Assembly (NCBI GenBank): GCA_009733745.1
Contig: WNWL01000003.1
Coordinates: 496,001-560,000 of the forward strand
DNA from: Oceanobacillus sp. HTM 045
GTDB lineage: Bacteria > Pseudomonadota > Alphaproteobacteria > Rhodobacterales > Rhodobacteraceae
DNA length: 64,000 nt
Direction: 5' to 3'
A program made the translations under genes and the position numbers. Under the pieces are notes generated by a model. That model saw only the letters and a program-made list of their open reading frames with translations, did not search any database and had not been told where the DNA came from. Shown here one piece after another: positions 27,201-34,292 of this stretch (the stretch's first letter is position 1; each line of letters starts with the position of its first letter).

Positions 27201-28244
27201 ATGCCGATCCGCACCACCTGCATCGGGGCCTGGCCGAAGCCGGACTGGGTGCCCGTGACCGACTGGTTCCAGGTCGGCCATGACAGCGCCGACTACACCA
27301 GCGCCGTGATGCGCAACTGGGAGAAGGGTGCGCGGGAGGTCGGCCTGCTCGACCGCGCCACCCGCGAATGCGTCGCCGACCAGATCGCCTGCGGCATCGA
27401 CCTGCCGACCGACGGCGAGATCCGGCGGGAGAACTACGTCCACTACCAGTGCCGCCATTTCGACGGGTTCGATTTCGAGGGGCTGACCCGCAAGGTGCTC
27501 AGGAACGGGGCCTATGTCTCCGACCTGCCCACCATCCGCGGGCCGGTCCGCGCGCGCGGCGAAAGCGTGCTGGTGCGCGACTGGCAGGTGGCGGAGGAGG
27601 CCGCCGGGCGCCCGGTCAAGATCACCCTGCCCGGCCCGATGACCATCACCGACAGCACGGCGGATGCCTATTACGGCGACCCGGAGGCGCAGGCGATGGA
27701 CCTCGCCGCGGCGCTCAACGCCGAGGTGCGGGCGCTGGCCGCGGCGGGCTGCCGCCACATCCAGATCGACGAGCCGATCTTCGCCCGCAAGCCGGAGGCG
27801 GCGCTGGAGTATGGTGTCACGGCGCTGGAACGCTGCTTCGCGGGCGTGCCGGACGGGGTGACGCGGGTCATGCACATGTGCTGCGGCTACCCCAACAGGC
27901 TCGACGACACCGACTATCCGAAGGCCGACCCCGCCTCCTACCTCGCGCTGGCAGAGGCGGTGGACGGCGTGGTGGACGAGATCTCCATCGAGGACAGCCA
28001 TCGCCACAACCCGCCGGACCTGTTCCGGCGGTTCGCGAAGTCCCGCCTGATCGTCGGCTTCGTGGCGATCGCTTCGAGCCGGGTGGAGACCGCGGAGGAG
28101 ATCCGCGCGCGGATGCGCGAGGTGCTGGAACTGGTGCCGGAAGAACGCCTGATCGCCGCGCCCGACTGCGGCCTCGGCTTCCTCGGGCGCGACCTTGCGA
28201 TGGCCAAGCTGACGAACATGTGCGCCGCGGCGCGGGCGGTCTGA
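27201..28244 (+). CDS. Cobalamin-independent methionine synthase-like (MetE C-terminal domain) protein
   Basis: A 347-aa TIM-barrel protein of the MetE C-domain / UROD-like superfamily. Zinc ligands are suggested by HMCCGYP near residue 224 and APDCGLG near 321, with IQIDEPIF on the substrate strand. It lacks the MetE N-terminal duplicate and is about the size of archaeal MetE or epoxyalkane:CoM transferases. A thiol methyl transfer is likely; the substrate is unknown. It is 57 bases after the ABC gene with GGGAGGAGAG just before the ATG. No SAM or B12 riboswitch is visible upstream. Confidence 0.8.
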   Translation: MPIRTTCIGAWPKPDWVPVTDWFQVGHDSADYTSAVMRNWEKGAREVGLLDRATRECVADQIACGIDLPTDGEIRRENYVHYQCRHFDGFDFEGLTRKVLRNGAYVSDLPTIRGPVRARGESVLVRDWQVAEEAAGRPVKITLPGPMTITDSTADAYYGDPEAQAMDLAAALNAEVRALAAAGCRHIQIDEPIFARKPEAALEYGVTALERCFAGVPDGVTRVMHMCCGYPNRLDDTDYPKADPASYLALAEAVDGVVDEISIEDSHRHNPPDLFRRFAKSRLIVGFVAIASSRVETAEEIRARMREVLELVPEERLIAAPDCGLGFLGRDLAMAKLTNMCAAARAV

Positions 28245-28291
28245 CGAGCCGGGCGCCGCGTCGCGGGTCACGCCTCTGGATGCTTTTCGCT

Positions 28292-28350
28292 CGCGGCGCG
28301 CGGCGGGCGTGGTGCGTGTGGCGGGGTGCTTGATTGAGATTTACGGAGTA
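28292..28350 (+). repeat. Degenerate half-copy of repeat family 1
   Basis: GGCGGGCGTGGTGCGTGTG followed by GGGTGCTTGATTGAGATTTACGG resembles the segment GGGCGTGGTGCTTCGC...TGCTTGATTTATGG of copies A and B, but lacks the GC hairpins. It is forward-oriented, facing copy E. The match is imperfect, so this may be chance. Confidence 0.4.
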
Positions 28351-28427
28351 GAAACAGCAGCTTGTCCCTTTCCTTGCTTTGCGAACCCTGCGCAAGAAGC
28401 AATCCGGTTCAAGTGACCTGTCTACCC

Positions 28428-28600
28428 GACCAGCCACAGCACGCGCGACCAGCGCGGGCCACGTCCGGCCCTCCCCGGGGCCGGGCGTTCTCTGACGTTA
28501 CAATTGGATCGGAGCGTGGGAGGGGTTGCCGCCATAAACAAAGCATCCCTCACGGTGCACCACGCCCGTCCAGGGCCGGACGTGTCCCTTCTCGCTCACC
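28428..28600 (-). repeat. Intergenic palindromic repeat family 1, copy E
   Basis: Reverse copy between the convergent MetE-like and radical SAM genes. Hairpin 1 is CGCGC-GACCA-GCGCG; arms CACGTCCGGCCCT and AGGGCCGGACGTG pair over 13 bp. The core reads CATAAACAAAGCATCCC, a divergent form. After it, 28601-28714 contains GTTGC-GCGT-GCAAC (28625-28638), GCAAGCTTGC and other TTGCAA-type motifs, but no gene. Confidence 0.82.
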
Positions 28601-28714
28601 TTCTGCGTTGACAACAAAGCGGCCGTTGCGCGTGCAACCTTGCGAGTCAATACTTTTATCGTTGCAAATCAGTCGGTTGGCGCGGTGGCAAGCTTGCAAC
28701 CCGCCTCCCCGGCC

Positions 28715-30049
28715 TCAACAGGCCGCCATGGCCGGGTTGGCGTCGCGCATCGCCTGCTCGGCGATCTTCGCCGCTTCGGCATCCCGCGCGGCGGTGTCCT
28801 CCTCGCGGATCCGGGTCCATTCGCGGTAGGTCTCGGCGATCGCCTCCTTCGGCAGGTCGGGCAGGTCGAGCACCGTCTGGTCGAGCCGGACCTCCTGATC
28901 GTGCCAGTCCTCCGGCAGGTAGCCCTTCTGCTTGCAGACGTGGAAGAGCTGGGTGCCCGGGAACGGGTAGAAGACGAAATAGCCGAAATCGTAGGGCTTG
29001 AGCCGCCGGTGCAGAGCGATGGTCTCGCGCATGTCTTCCACCGTCTCGCCGGGCAGGCCCATCATGTAGTTGGCGGTGACGATGATCCCGGTTTCCTTGG
29101 TGCGCTCGAAGATCTCGACCAGCCGGTCGTTCTTCACTGGCCGCTTCATCACCTCGCGCCGCACCCGCTCCGAGCCGCTCTCCACCCCGTAGACGATGTG
29201 CCGGCACCCCGCCCCGGCGAGAGCGTCGATCAGCTTGGGGTTCATCGTTTCGACCCGTGCGTGGATCGAGAACGGCACCCCGATCCGTTCCGGGAAGGTG
29301 CGGCAGAACTCGAACACCCACGGGTGGTTGATGGTGAAGGTGTCGTCGAGGAACAGGACATAGGAGAGCCCGTTCTCGCTGGCGCGAATCTCCTCCAGTT
29401 CGCGGAACACGCTCTCGTGGCTGCGGCGGCGGCCATACTTGCCGATGCCCTCGTAGAGCTCGTCATACATCCGCGCCGCGCAGTAGGTGCAGGGGAACGG
29501 GCAGCCGCGCTGGGTGCTCATGTTGGCGAAGCCCCAGCGTTCGTCCAGCATGTCGCGGGCCATGAAGGGGATGTCGTCGATCTCGGGAATCGGCGGGCCG
29601 AGGCCGGGATGCGTGCCGCCCTTCAGCCAGATGTTCTGGATCGCCGCGTCGGCGATGTCGTGGCCCGCCGCCAGGTGGGTGACGAGCGCCGCGAAGGGCA
29701 CCTCCCCCTCGCCGAGGCAGACGGCGTCGAAGCCGGGTTCCTTCAGCACCGCCTCCGGCGCGAAGGTGGCGTGGAGCCCGCCGGCGATGATCGGGATGCC
29801 GAAGGGCCGGATCGCGTTGGCCACCTGCCGCCCGCGCTGCCACTGCCGGGTGGTCATGGACATGCCGATCAGATCCGGCGTGCGGTCGCGGAGCCCGGCC
29901 AGCGCCTCCTCCAGCGGCATGTCGACGGGCACCCGGAAGAGCGTTGCCTCGTGGCCCATCTTGCGGACAATCGCGGCGAGGAAGGCGGGGCCGAGCGAGG
30001 CGACGGCCCAGTCCCGGTCGGTATCAATCTCGACAAACAATATCTTCAT
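28715..30049 (-). CDS. B12-binding-domain radical SAM protein
   Basis: A 444-aa protein with an N-terminal B12-binding-like Rossmann domain (about 1-140; the base-off DxHxxG is not evident) and a radical SAM TIM barrel whose cluster ligands are C183, C187 and C190 in GCPFPCTYC, followed by LSYVLFLDDTF and YGVESGSERVR. This resembles the class B methyltransferase/oxidative group that acts on isoprenoids, hopanoids or phosphonates. The ATG at 30049 is selected because an inverted repeat, GCGACA-N9-TGTCGC (30051-30071), abuts it. The substrate is unknown. Confidence 0.85.
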   Translation of the reverse strand: MKILFVEIDTDRDWAVASLGPAFLAAIVRKMGHEATLFRVPVDMPLEEALAGLRDRTPDLIGMSMTTRQWQRGRQVANAIRPFGIPIIAGGLHATFAPEAVLKEPGFDAVCLGEGEVPFAALVTHLAAGHDIADAAIQNIWLKGGTHPGLGPPIPEIDDIPFMARDMLDERWGFANMSTQRGCPFPCTYCAARMYDELYEGIGKYGRRRSHESVFRELEEIRASENGLSYVLFLDDTFTINHPWVFEFCRTFPERIGVPFSIHARVETMNPKLIDALAGAGCRHIVYGVESGSERVRREVMKRPVKNDRLVEIFERTKETGIIVTANYMMGLPGETVEDMRETIALHRRLKPYDFGYFVFYPFPGTQLFHVCKQKGYLPEDWHDQEVRLDQTVLDLPDLPKEAIAETYREWTRIREEDTAARDAEAAKIAEQAMRDANPAMAAC

Positions 30050-30149
30050 GGCGACAAGTGTGCCCTGTCGCACGCGGGCGGTCCAGAGTGGTGACGCGGC
30101 CGGGGGCGATGCGTTAAGTTCCCCGCCGATACGATACAGGACAGCGCGC

Positions 30150-30470
30150 ATGACCGACCAGGCCCCGCCGCAAGTGCCACCGGTGCCACCGCAACCGCCG
30201 CAGGAGTTCTCCCCGGCGGTGCGGGCGCTCGGCAAGGCGATCTCCCAGCATCCGCACCCGGTGCAGGCGGCGTTCTGCGGCATCAGTCTCTATTGCGAGG
30301 TGATGGCGAGCGACCGGGTGAAGATGAAGGGCTTCCTGATGGACGGCAGCGTCGCCCAGGGCAACGAGCCGGAGGGAACGCTGGTAGTCCCCGTGCTGGC
30401 GATCGCAGGGCAGATCGTGCTGGGCTTCGACCCGACGCTCCCGCCGGACGGGTTCCGCCTAGCGCCCTGA
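30150..30470 (+). CDS. Hypothetical protein (106 aa) with Pro/Gln-rich N-terminus
   Basis: A 106-aa soluble protein. The first 20 residues are Pro/Gln-rich (QAPPQVPPVPPQPPQEF), followed by a compact domain with FCGISLYCEVM (two Cys) and an ending VLGFDPTLPPDGFRLAP. No signal peptide or membrane helix. Divergent from the radical SAM gene with a 100-bp shared promoter region, and convergent with the globin gene. I recognise no family. Codon use and GC at third positions look native, which supports expression. Confidence 0.6.
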   Translation: MTDQAPPQVPPVPPQPPQEFSPAVRALGKAISQHPHPVQAAFCGISLYCEVMASDRVKMKGFLMDGSVAQGNEPEGTLVVPVLAIAGQIVLGFDPTLPPDGFRLAP

Positions 30471-30487
30471 CCGGATCTCCGGCCCTT

Positions 30488-30907
30488 TCAGGCCGCGGCC
30501 GGGCTGCTCCCTGCCATCATTGCACCGACCGCCCCGGCGATGGCCGCGGTCCAGGCGTCGCGCATCTCAGGGGTCCACGCCTCGCCGAGGCGCTGTTCCA
30601 GCGTCCAGAGCATGGCCGAGGCGAAGCTGTAGTAATGCGAGCCGTCGACGCCATAGCCGGTGTGCCGGGCGCCCATCGCGCGAAGCCGGGACGCCATCCC
30701 CTCTGCATCGCCGGCCGACCGCACGATGGTCTCCAGCGCCCTGGCCAACTTGGTCTGCTGCACCGGCATCTCGGTGTTCTCGAACAGGCGCCGCGTGTCC
30801 GGGTCGACCTCGAACAGGCGTTCGTAGAACCGCCCGGTGGTCTCGTTGGCGACGCGACGGAGCATCTGCCAGCTCGTGTTGAGGAGTTGGATCTGGTCCG
30901 GGGTCAT
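30488..30907 (-). CDS. Single-domain bacterial globin
   Basis: A 139-aa globin of the flavohemoglobin/hemin-receptor class without a reductase domain. The proximal His is H82 in ARHTGYGV (F8 position), the likely distal pair is Q50/Q51 in MPVQQTKLAR (E7/E11 area), and the C-terminal helix is DAWTAAIAGAVGAMM. Such globins bind O2 or NO and may protect against nitrosative stress. Stop converges with the 106-aa protein's gene 18 bases away. The upstream gap to the PAAR gene (30908-31165) is intergenic; no FNR-type box is clear there. Confidence 0.85.
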   Translation of the reverse strand: MTPDQIQLLNTSWQMLRRVANETTGRFYERLFEVDPDTRRLFENTEMPVQQTKLARALETIVRSAGDAEGMASRLRAMGARHTGYGVDGSHYYSFASAMLWTLEQRLGEAWTPEMRDAWTAAIAGAVGAMMAGSSPAAA

Positions 30908-31165
30908 CTCGGGTCTCCGCTCGCCTCGCCCGTCACGCGCCCGAAACCCGGAACCCAGAACTCGGCACCGGGCGGCGCTGACGCGGCTTCAGGATGACGC
31001 GGAGAGTCTTTAGGGAGTTTGAACCGGCGGCGCGTTATCATCCCCGCAATCATCCCAGCCCTGTCGGGTTCGTCACAGACGGGCCTTGAAAAACGGGGTT
31101 ACAAACGTGATCCTGCTGGCAGCGACCCGTATCGCGGCAGTGATTTGTACAAAGGGAATTGGACC

Positions 31166-31546
31166 ATGCCTCCAGCGGCACGGATAACCGATCGTGTAAT
31201 GCAGAACGGCCCGCATTGCCATGCGCCGATCCATCCCCCGGCGCCGGTGCCGACGCCGGTGCCGCATCCGCCGATGCAACTCCCGATCATCAAGGGCGAC
31301 CCGAAGACGCTGATCGGCAAGCTCCCCGCCGCGCGGGTGACGGACACGACGATTCCCTGCGTCATGGCCGCCTGCGTGCCGGGTGGCCCGGGCATGATCG
31401 CGATGGGGTCCTTCACCGTGCTGATCGGCGGGCTTCCGGCGGCGCGGGCGGGTGACATGACGGCCCATGCGAGCTGCGTGGCGCCGATCCCGATGCCGGT
31501 CGGCACGGTCATGCCGCCCTGCTGCGTCACCGTCATGATCAATTGA
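31166..31546 (+). CDS. PAAR-domain spike-tip protein
   Basis: A 126-aa PAAR-repeat protein like the tip that caps VgrG in type VI secretion or the spike of contractile injection systems. Three Pro-Ala-Ala-Arg motifs are visible (PPAARITD, LPAARVTD, LPAARAGD), each followed by the typical beta-turn; His and Cys residues could bind the tip metal (HCHAPIH, CCV). The N-terminal His/Pro-rich region is compatible with this fold. No other T6SS gene lies in the window. The stop overlaps the TTG start of the next gene, a Trm112/methyltransferase fusion. Confidence 0.82.
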   Translation: MPPAARITDRVMQNGPHCHAPIHPPAPVPTPVPHPPMQLPIIKGDPKTLIGKLPAARVTDTTIPCVMAACVPGGPGMIAMGSFTVLIGGLPAARAGDMTAHASCVAPIPMPVGTVMPPCCVTVMIN

Positions 31547-32589
31547 GGCGCGCGCTCCTCGAGGAACTCGCGCCGGTTTGTCCTCGCTGTCTACATGGCC
31601 GTGGGGTGGAATCTCCACTGGTTTTGGGCGAGGTGGCGGCGGAGGCTGGCGGGCATGTGGTGCATGGGACGCTGCACTGCTCGGACAGGCAGTGCTGGCT
31701 GGAATTCCCCGTCATCGACGGTGCGCCGGTCATCGTGATGAACCCGCAGGACTATGTCCGTGACACGCTTCACCACCTGAATTCACGCGCGGACATCCCG
31801 CTGCTGCTGGAAAGCATCTTCGGTGACGTTGTCCCCTCGGCCGATCCGTACAACGCCGCGCGGCATCACCTGAGCCTCTACGCGGGCGACCATTACGGCG
31901 ACTGGTCAGGCATGGCGGAAGGCTCGCAGGTGGCCGAGACGATGCGCGAGGGCTGCGCCATGCTCGGCGGCGTCGCCGGGCCGGCGCTGGACCTCGGCGG
32001 TTCGGTCGGGCGCGGGGCGTTCGCGCTGGCCGGCGTGGTCGAAGGGCCGGTCCTCGGCGCGGACATGAGTTTCCCGATGATCCGCCTCGCCCAGACCCTC
32101 CTGCGGGAGGGCCGGGTGGAGTGGTCGCGGCGCAAGCTCGGCACGGTCTACGAGCGGATGACCGCCACGCTGCCCGAGGACACACCGGTGGATCGGGTCG
32201 ATTTCTGGATCCTCGACGCGATGGCCCTGCCCTTCCCCGCCGGGCGGTTCGGGCTGGTCGCGGCGATCAACCTGGTGGACTGCATTCCCGGGCCGACCAA
32301 CATGCTCTCGGAAGTGGCGCGGATGCTGGCGCCCGGCGGCGGCGGGTTCCTGACCACGCCCTATGACTGGAGCGAGCAGGCGACCGAGCGCGAGCACTGG
32401 CTGGGCGGGCATTCCCAGCGCAGCCAGTGGGGCGGCGAGAGCGGCCCGGTGCTGCGCGCGACGCTCGACCGGTTCGGCCTGGAGATCGTCGCGGAACGCG
32501 ACGGGCACCCGTGGAAACTCACCGTCCACGATCGCTCCACGATGCACTACAGCCTTGAAATGATTGCCTTTCGACGTCACGGCGGGTGA
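31543..32589 (+). CDS. Trm112-like zinc ribbon fused to a class I methyltransferase
   Basis: A 348-aa protein. The N-terminus has C13-x2-C16 and C46-x4-C51 with the following WLEFPVIDGAPVIVMNP, exactly the Trm112 pattern; the rest is a Rossmann methyltransferase with motif I ALDLGGSVGRG (148-158), acidic end GADMS, and motif IV DAMALPFPAGRFGLVAAINLVDC. The TTG start at 31543 overlaps the PAAR stop as TTGA. This rare start codon and the overlap make coupling with the PAAR gene likely. Substrate unknown; it could modify the spike or serve as cargo. Confidence 0.78.
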   Translation: MRRALLEELAPVCPRCLHGRGVESPLVLGEVAAEAGGHVVHGTLHCSDRQCWLEFPVIDGAPVIVMNPQDYVRDTLHHLNSRADIPLLLESIFGDVVPSADPYNAARHHLSLYAGDHYGDWSGMAEGSQVAETMREGCAMLGGVAGPALDLGGSVGRGAFALAGVVEGPVLGADMSFPMIRLAQTLLREGRVEWSRRKLGTVYERMTATLPEDTPVDRVDFWILDAMALPFPAGRFGLVAAINLVDCIPGPTNMLSEVARMLAPGGGGFLTTPYDWSEQATEREHWLGGHSQRSQWGGESGPVLRATLDRFGLEIVAERDGHPWKLTVHDRSTMHYSLEMIAFRRHGG

Positions 32590-32677
32590 AAGGTTGCAAG
32601 GCCTCACGTTCGCTTGAGTTGACGTGGCGCCGAACCGCCGAACCTTTCAGGCGGACTTTGCAACCAAGGAGACCCCG

Positions 32678-33262
32678 ATGATCCGCACCACCCTCGCCGC
32701 CGTCGCGGTGGCTTCCCTACCCGCGACCACGCTGGCGGCGACCTACGGGCTCGATGCCGGGCATACCGAGGTCCGCTTCTACTGGGACCATGCCGGCGTT
32801 TCCGAGCAATCGGGCGAGTGGGGCAAGGTCGAGGGGACGGTCGAGTTCGACCCCGAGGACATCGCCGCGACCTCGGTCAGCGTGACTGTTGACGCGGCGA
32901 GCCTGTCGACCGGTGTCGAGGCGCTCGACAACCACATCAAGAGCGCCGACATGTTCGACGTGGAGAAGTTCGGCACCATCACCTTCACCTCCACGGCGGT
33001 GAAGCAGACCGGTCCGCAAACCGTTGAAGTCACTGGCGATCTGACGATCAAGGGAATCACCGCGCCGCTGGTTCTCGATGTCGAGCTGGTGCATTTGGGC
33101 GCGCACTCGGTGGGCCAGTACGTCGACTATTACGCGGGCGAGTGGCTGGGCGTGAAGGCCACCGGCCGGCTGCTGCGCACCACCTTCGACGTGGGCTACG
33201 GCGCGCCGCTGACCTCCGACCTGATCCGGCTGGAGATCAACTCGGAGATGAAGGCGCAGTAA
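32678..33262 (+). CDS. YceI family periplasmic protein
   Basis: A 194-aa lipocalin-like protein with a signal peptide (cleavage near LAA-TY). It has the YceI landmarks YGLDAGHTEVRFYWDHAGVSEQSG, VDAASLSTGVEALDNHIKSADMFDVEKFGTITFTST and LTIKGITAPLVLDV. YceI proteins bind isoprenoid or amphiphilic molecules and respond to base or oxidative stress. The ATG at 32678 has an almost perfect AAGGAGA ribosome site. In the leader, GGTTGCAA (32590) and TTGCAACC (32659) are 8-bp inverse complements that could fold the 5' untranslated region. Confidence 0.88.
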   Translation: MIRTTLAAVAVASLPATTLAATYGLDAGHTEVRFYWDHAGVSEQSGEWGKVEGTVEFDPEDIAATSVSVTVDAASLSTGVEALDNHIKSADMFDVEKFGTITFTSTAVKQTGPQTVEVTGDLTIKGITAPLVLDVELVHLGAHSVGQYVDYYAGEWLGVKATGRLLRTTFDVGYGAPLTSDLIRLEINSEMKAQ

Positions 33263-33307
33263 CGCGGCACGCTGCGTTCCGGGCCGGAGTGATGTAGGCT
33301 CCGGCCC

Positions 33308-33730
33308 ATGAGCGAGGCCGCGGTCAAGGAAATCGTCTGGTACGGGCTGATGGCTCTGGCGGGAGGGTTCCTCCTCGCCGGGGCGATCCTGCTGTTGCGC
33401 GCCCGCTCCTTCCTCGCGAGGTCGGTGCGGACGACCGGGATCGTGCTGGATGTCTCGACGCACTGGCATGAGGGGACGACCACCTACCGGCCCAGGGTAG
33501 GTTATACCGACATTGACGGCGTGGAGCGGCAGGGGAAGACGCCGATCTCCGCCAGCAACTACGACTTTGCGCCGGGATCGGAGGTGGAGATCCGCTACGA
33601 CCCGGCCCGGCCCGAGCGGGTGGTGCTGGTCGGCTCCTGGCTGCTGTTCGTCCTGCCGATAATCTTCCTCGGCGTCGGGGCACTGCTGGCGGTGATCTTC
33701 CTGTCGATCCGGGGGGAGTTCTTCGGGTAG
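33308..33730 (+). CDS. DUF3592 family membrane protein
   Basis: A 140-aa protein with an N-terminal membrane helix (about 8-30), a beta-rich domain (RTTGIVLDVSTHWHEGTTTYRPRVGYTDIDG ... YDPARPERVVLVG) and a C-terminal helix (about 110-135). The GIV.DV, YRP.V.Y and the YDP.NPE motifs are the signature of DUF3592. Function is unknown. The start ATG at 33308 gives a standard topology. The gene stands 45 bases after yceI; they may be co-transcribed. Confidence 0.78.
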   Translation: MSEAAVKEIVWYGLMALAGGFLLAGAILLLRARSFLARSVRTTGIVLDVSTHWHEGTTTYRPRVGYTDIDGVERQGKTPISASNYDFAPGSEVEIRYDPARPERVVLVGSWLLFVLPIIFLGVGALLAVIFLSIRGEFFG

Positions 33731-33799
33731 GGCGGGGAGTAGGGCGCGGGGAATGTTTTCGTGGCCCCGAATTGGCGTGGCTCCGGGACCTTTGTGAAA

Positions 33800-33983
33800 G
33801 ATCAGCCGCAGCACGCGCGGCTAGCGCGGGCCAGGTTTGCTCGGCTTCCGGCCCTCCCCCGGGCCGGGCGTTCTCTGACGTTACAAACGGATCGGTTTGC
33901 GGGAGGGTGTGCGGGGATAAATCAAGAAGATCCTAGGGAGCACCACGCCCGACCAGGGCCGGACGTGGCCCTCCGCTCTGATG
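33800..33983 (-). repeat. Intergenic palindromic repeat family 1, copy F
   Basis: Reverse copy between the convergent DUF3592 and ETF-QO genes. It has hairpin 1 with the GGCTA loop (CGCGC-GGCTA-GCGCG), about 10 extra bases after the hairpin (near 33833-33846), the core GATAAATCAAGAAGATCC and the AGGGCCGGACGTGG tail. The extra bases shorten the long-range pairing to TCCGGCCCT/AGGGCCGGA. Confidence 0.82.
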
Positions 33984-34190
33984 GTTGTCACCGGTGCAAG
34001 TGCTCGGTTTGGGGTGATTTTCCGGCGGCTTGGCCGGGACGATTGTCACCTCCGGGTGTCATCACCCGTGTCACGGGTTTCGGTGACATTTCGGGGACGA
34101 TGTCGCTGTCACCCGCGGAAGTTAACGCATCCGGATCGGCGCAGGATGTCACCGCCAACCGTGAAATGGCTGTTTTCGGCGGGTTTCGGG
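33984..34190. repeat. Intergenic cluster of TGTCAC/GTGACA motifs
   Basis: This gap before the ETF-QO stop holds several TGTCAC or TGTCA occurrences (near 33990, 34033, 34056, 34069, 34107, 34147). It contains the inverted repeat TGTCAC-N8-GTGACA at 34069-34088 and a hairpin CGGGTG-TCAT-CACCCG at 34053-34068. The part at about 34136-34170 resembles 53655-53690 after moaB. No ORF with native codon use is visible here. It could be a protein-binding region or a degraded repeat. Confidence 0.5.
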
Positions 34191-34292
34191 AGGCGGTGCG
34201 CGACTGCCAGTTTCAGTTCCGAATGAAGACCAAGCCGACCGGGAAGAGCGGCGACGAAGGCGAGGATTTCCGCCTCCGTCGCCACGCCCGGA

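Noticed and set aside
28245-28714. Prophage or insertion-sequence remnant in the larger gaps
   Set aside because: No transposase-like frame, terminal inverted repeat with target duplication, or integrase motif is visible; gaps are explained by the repeat family.
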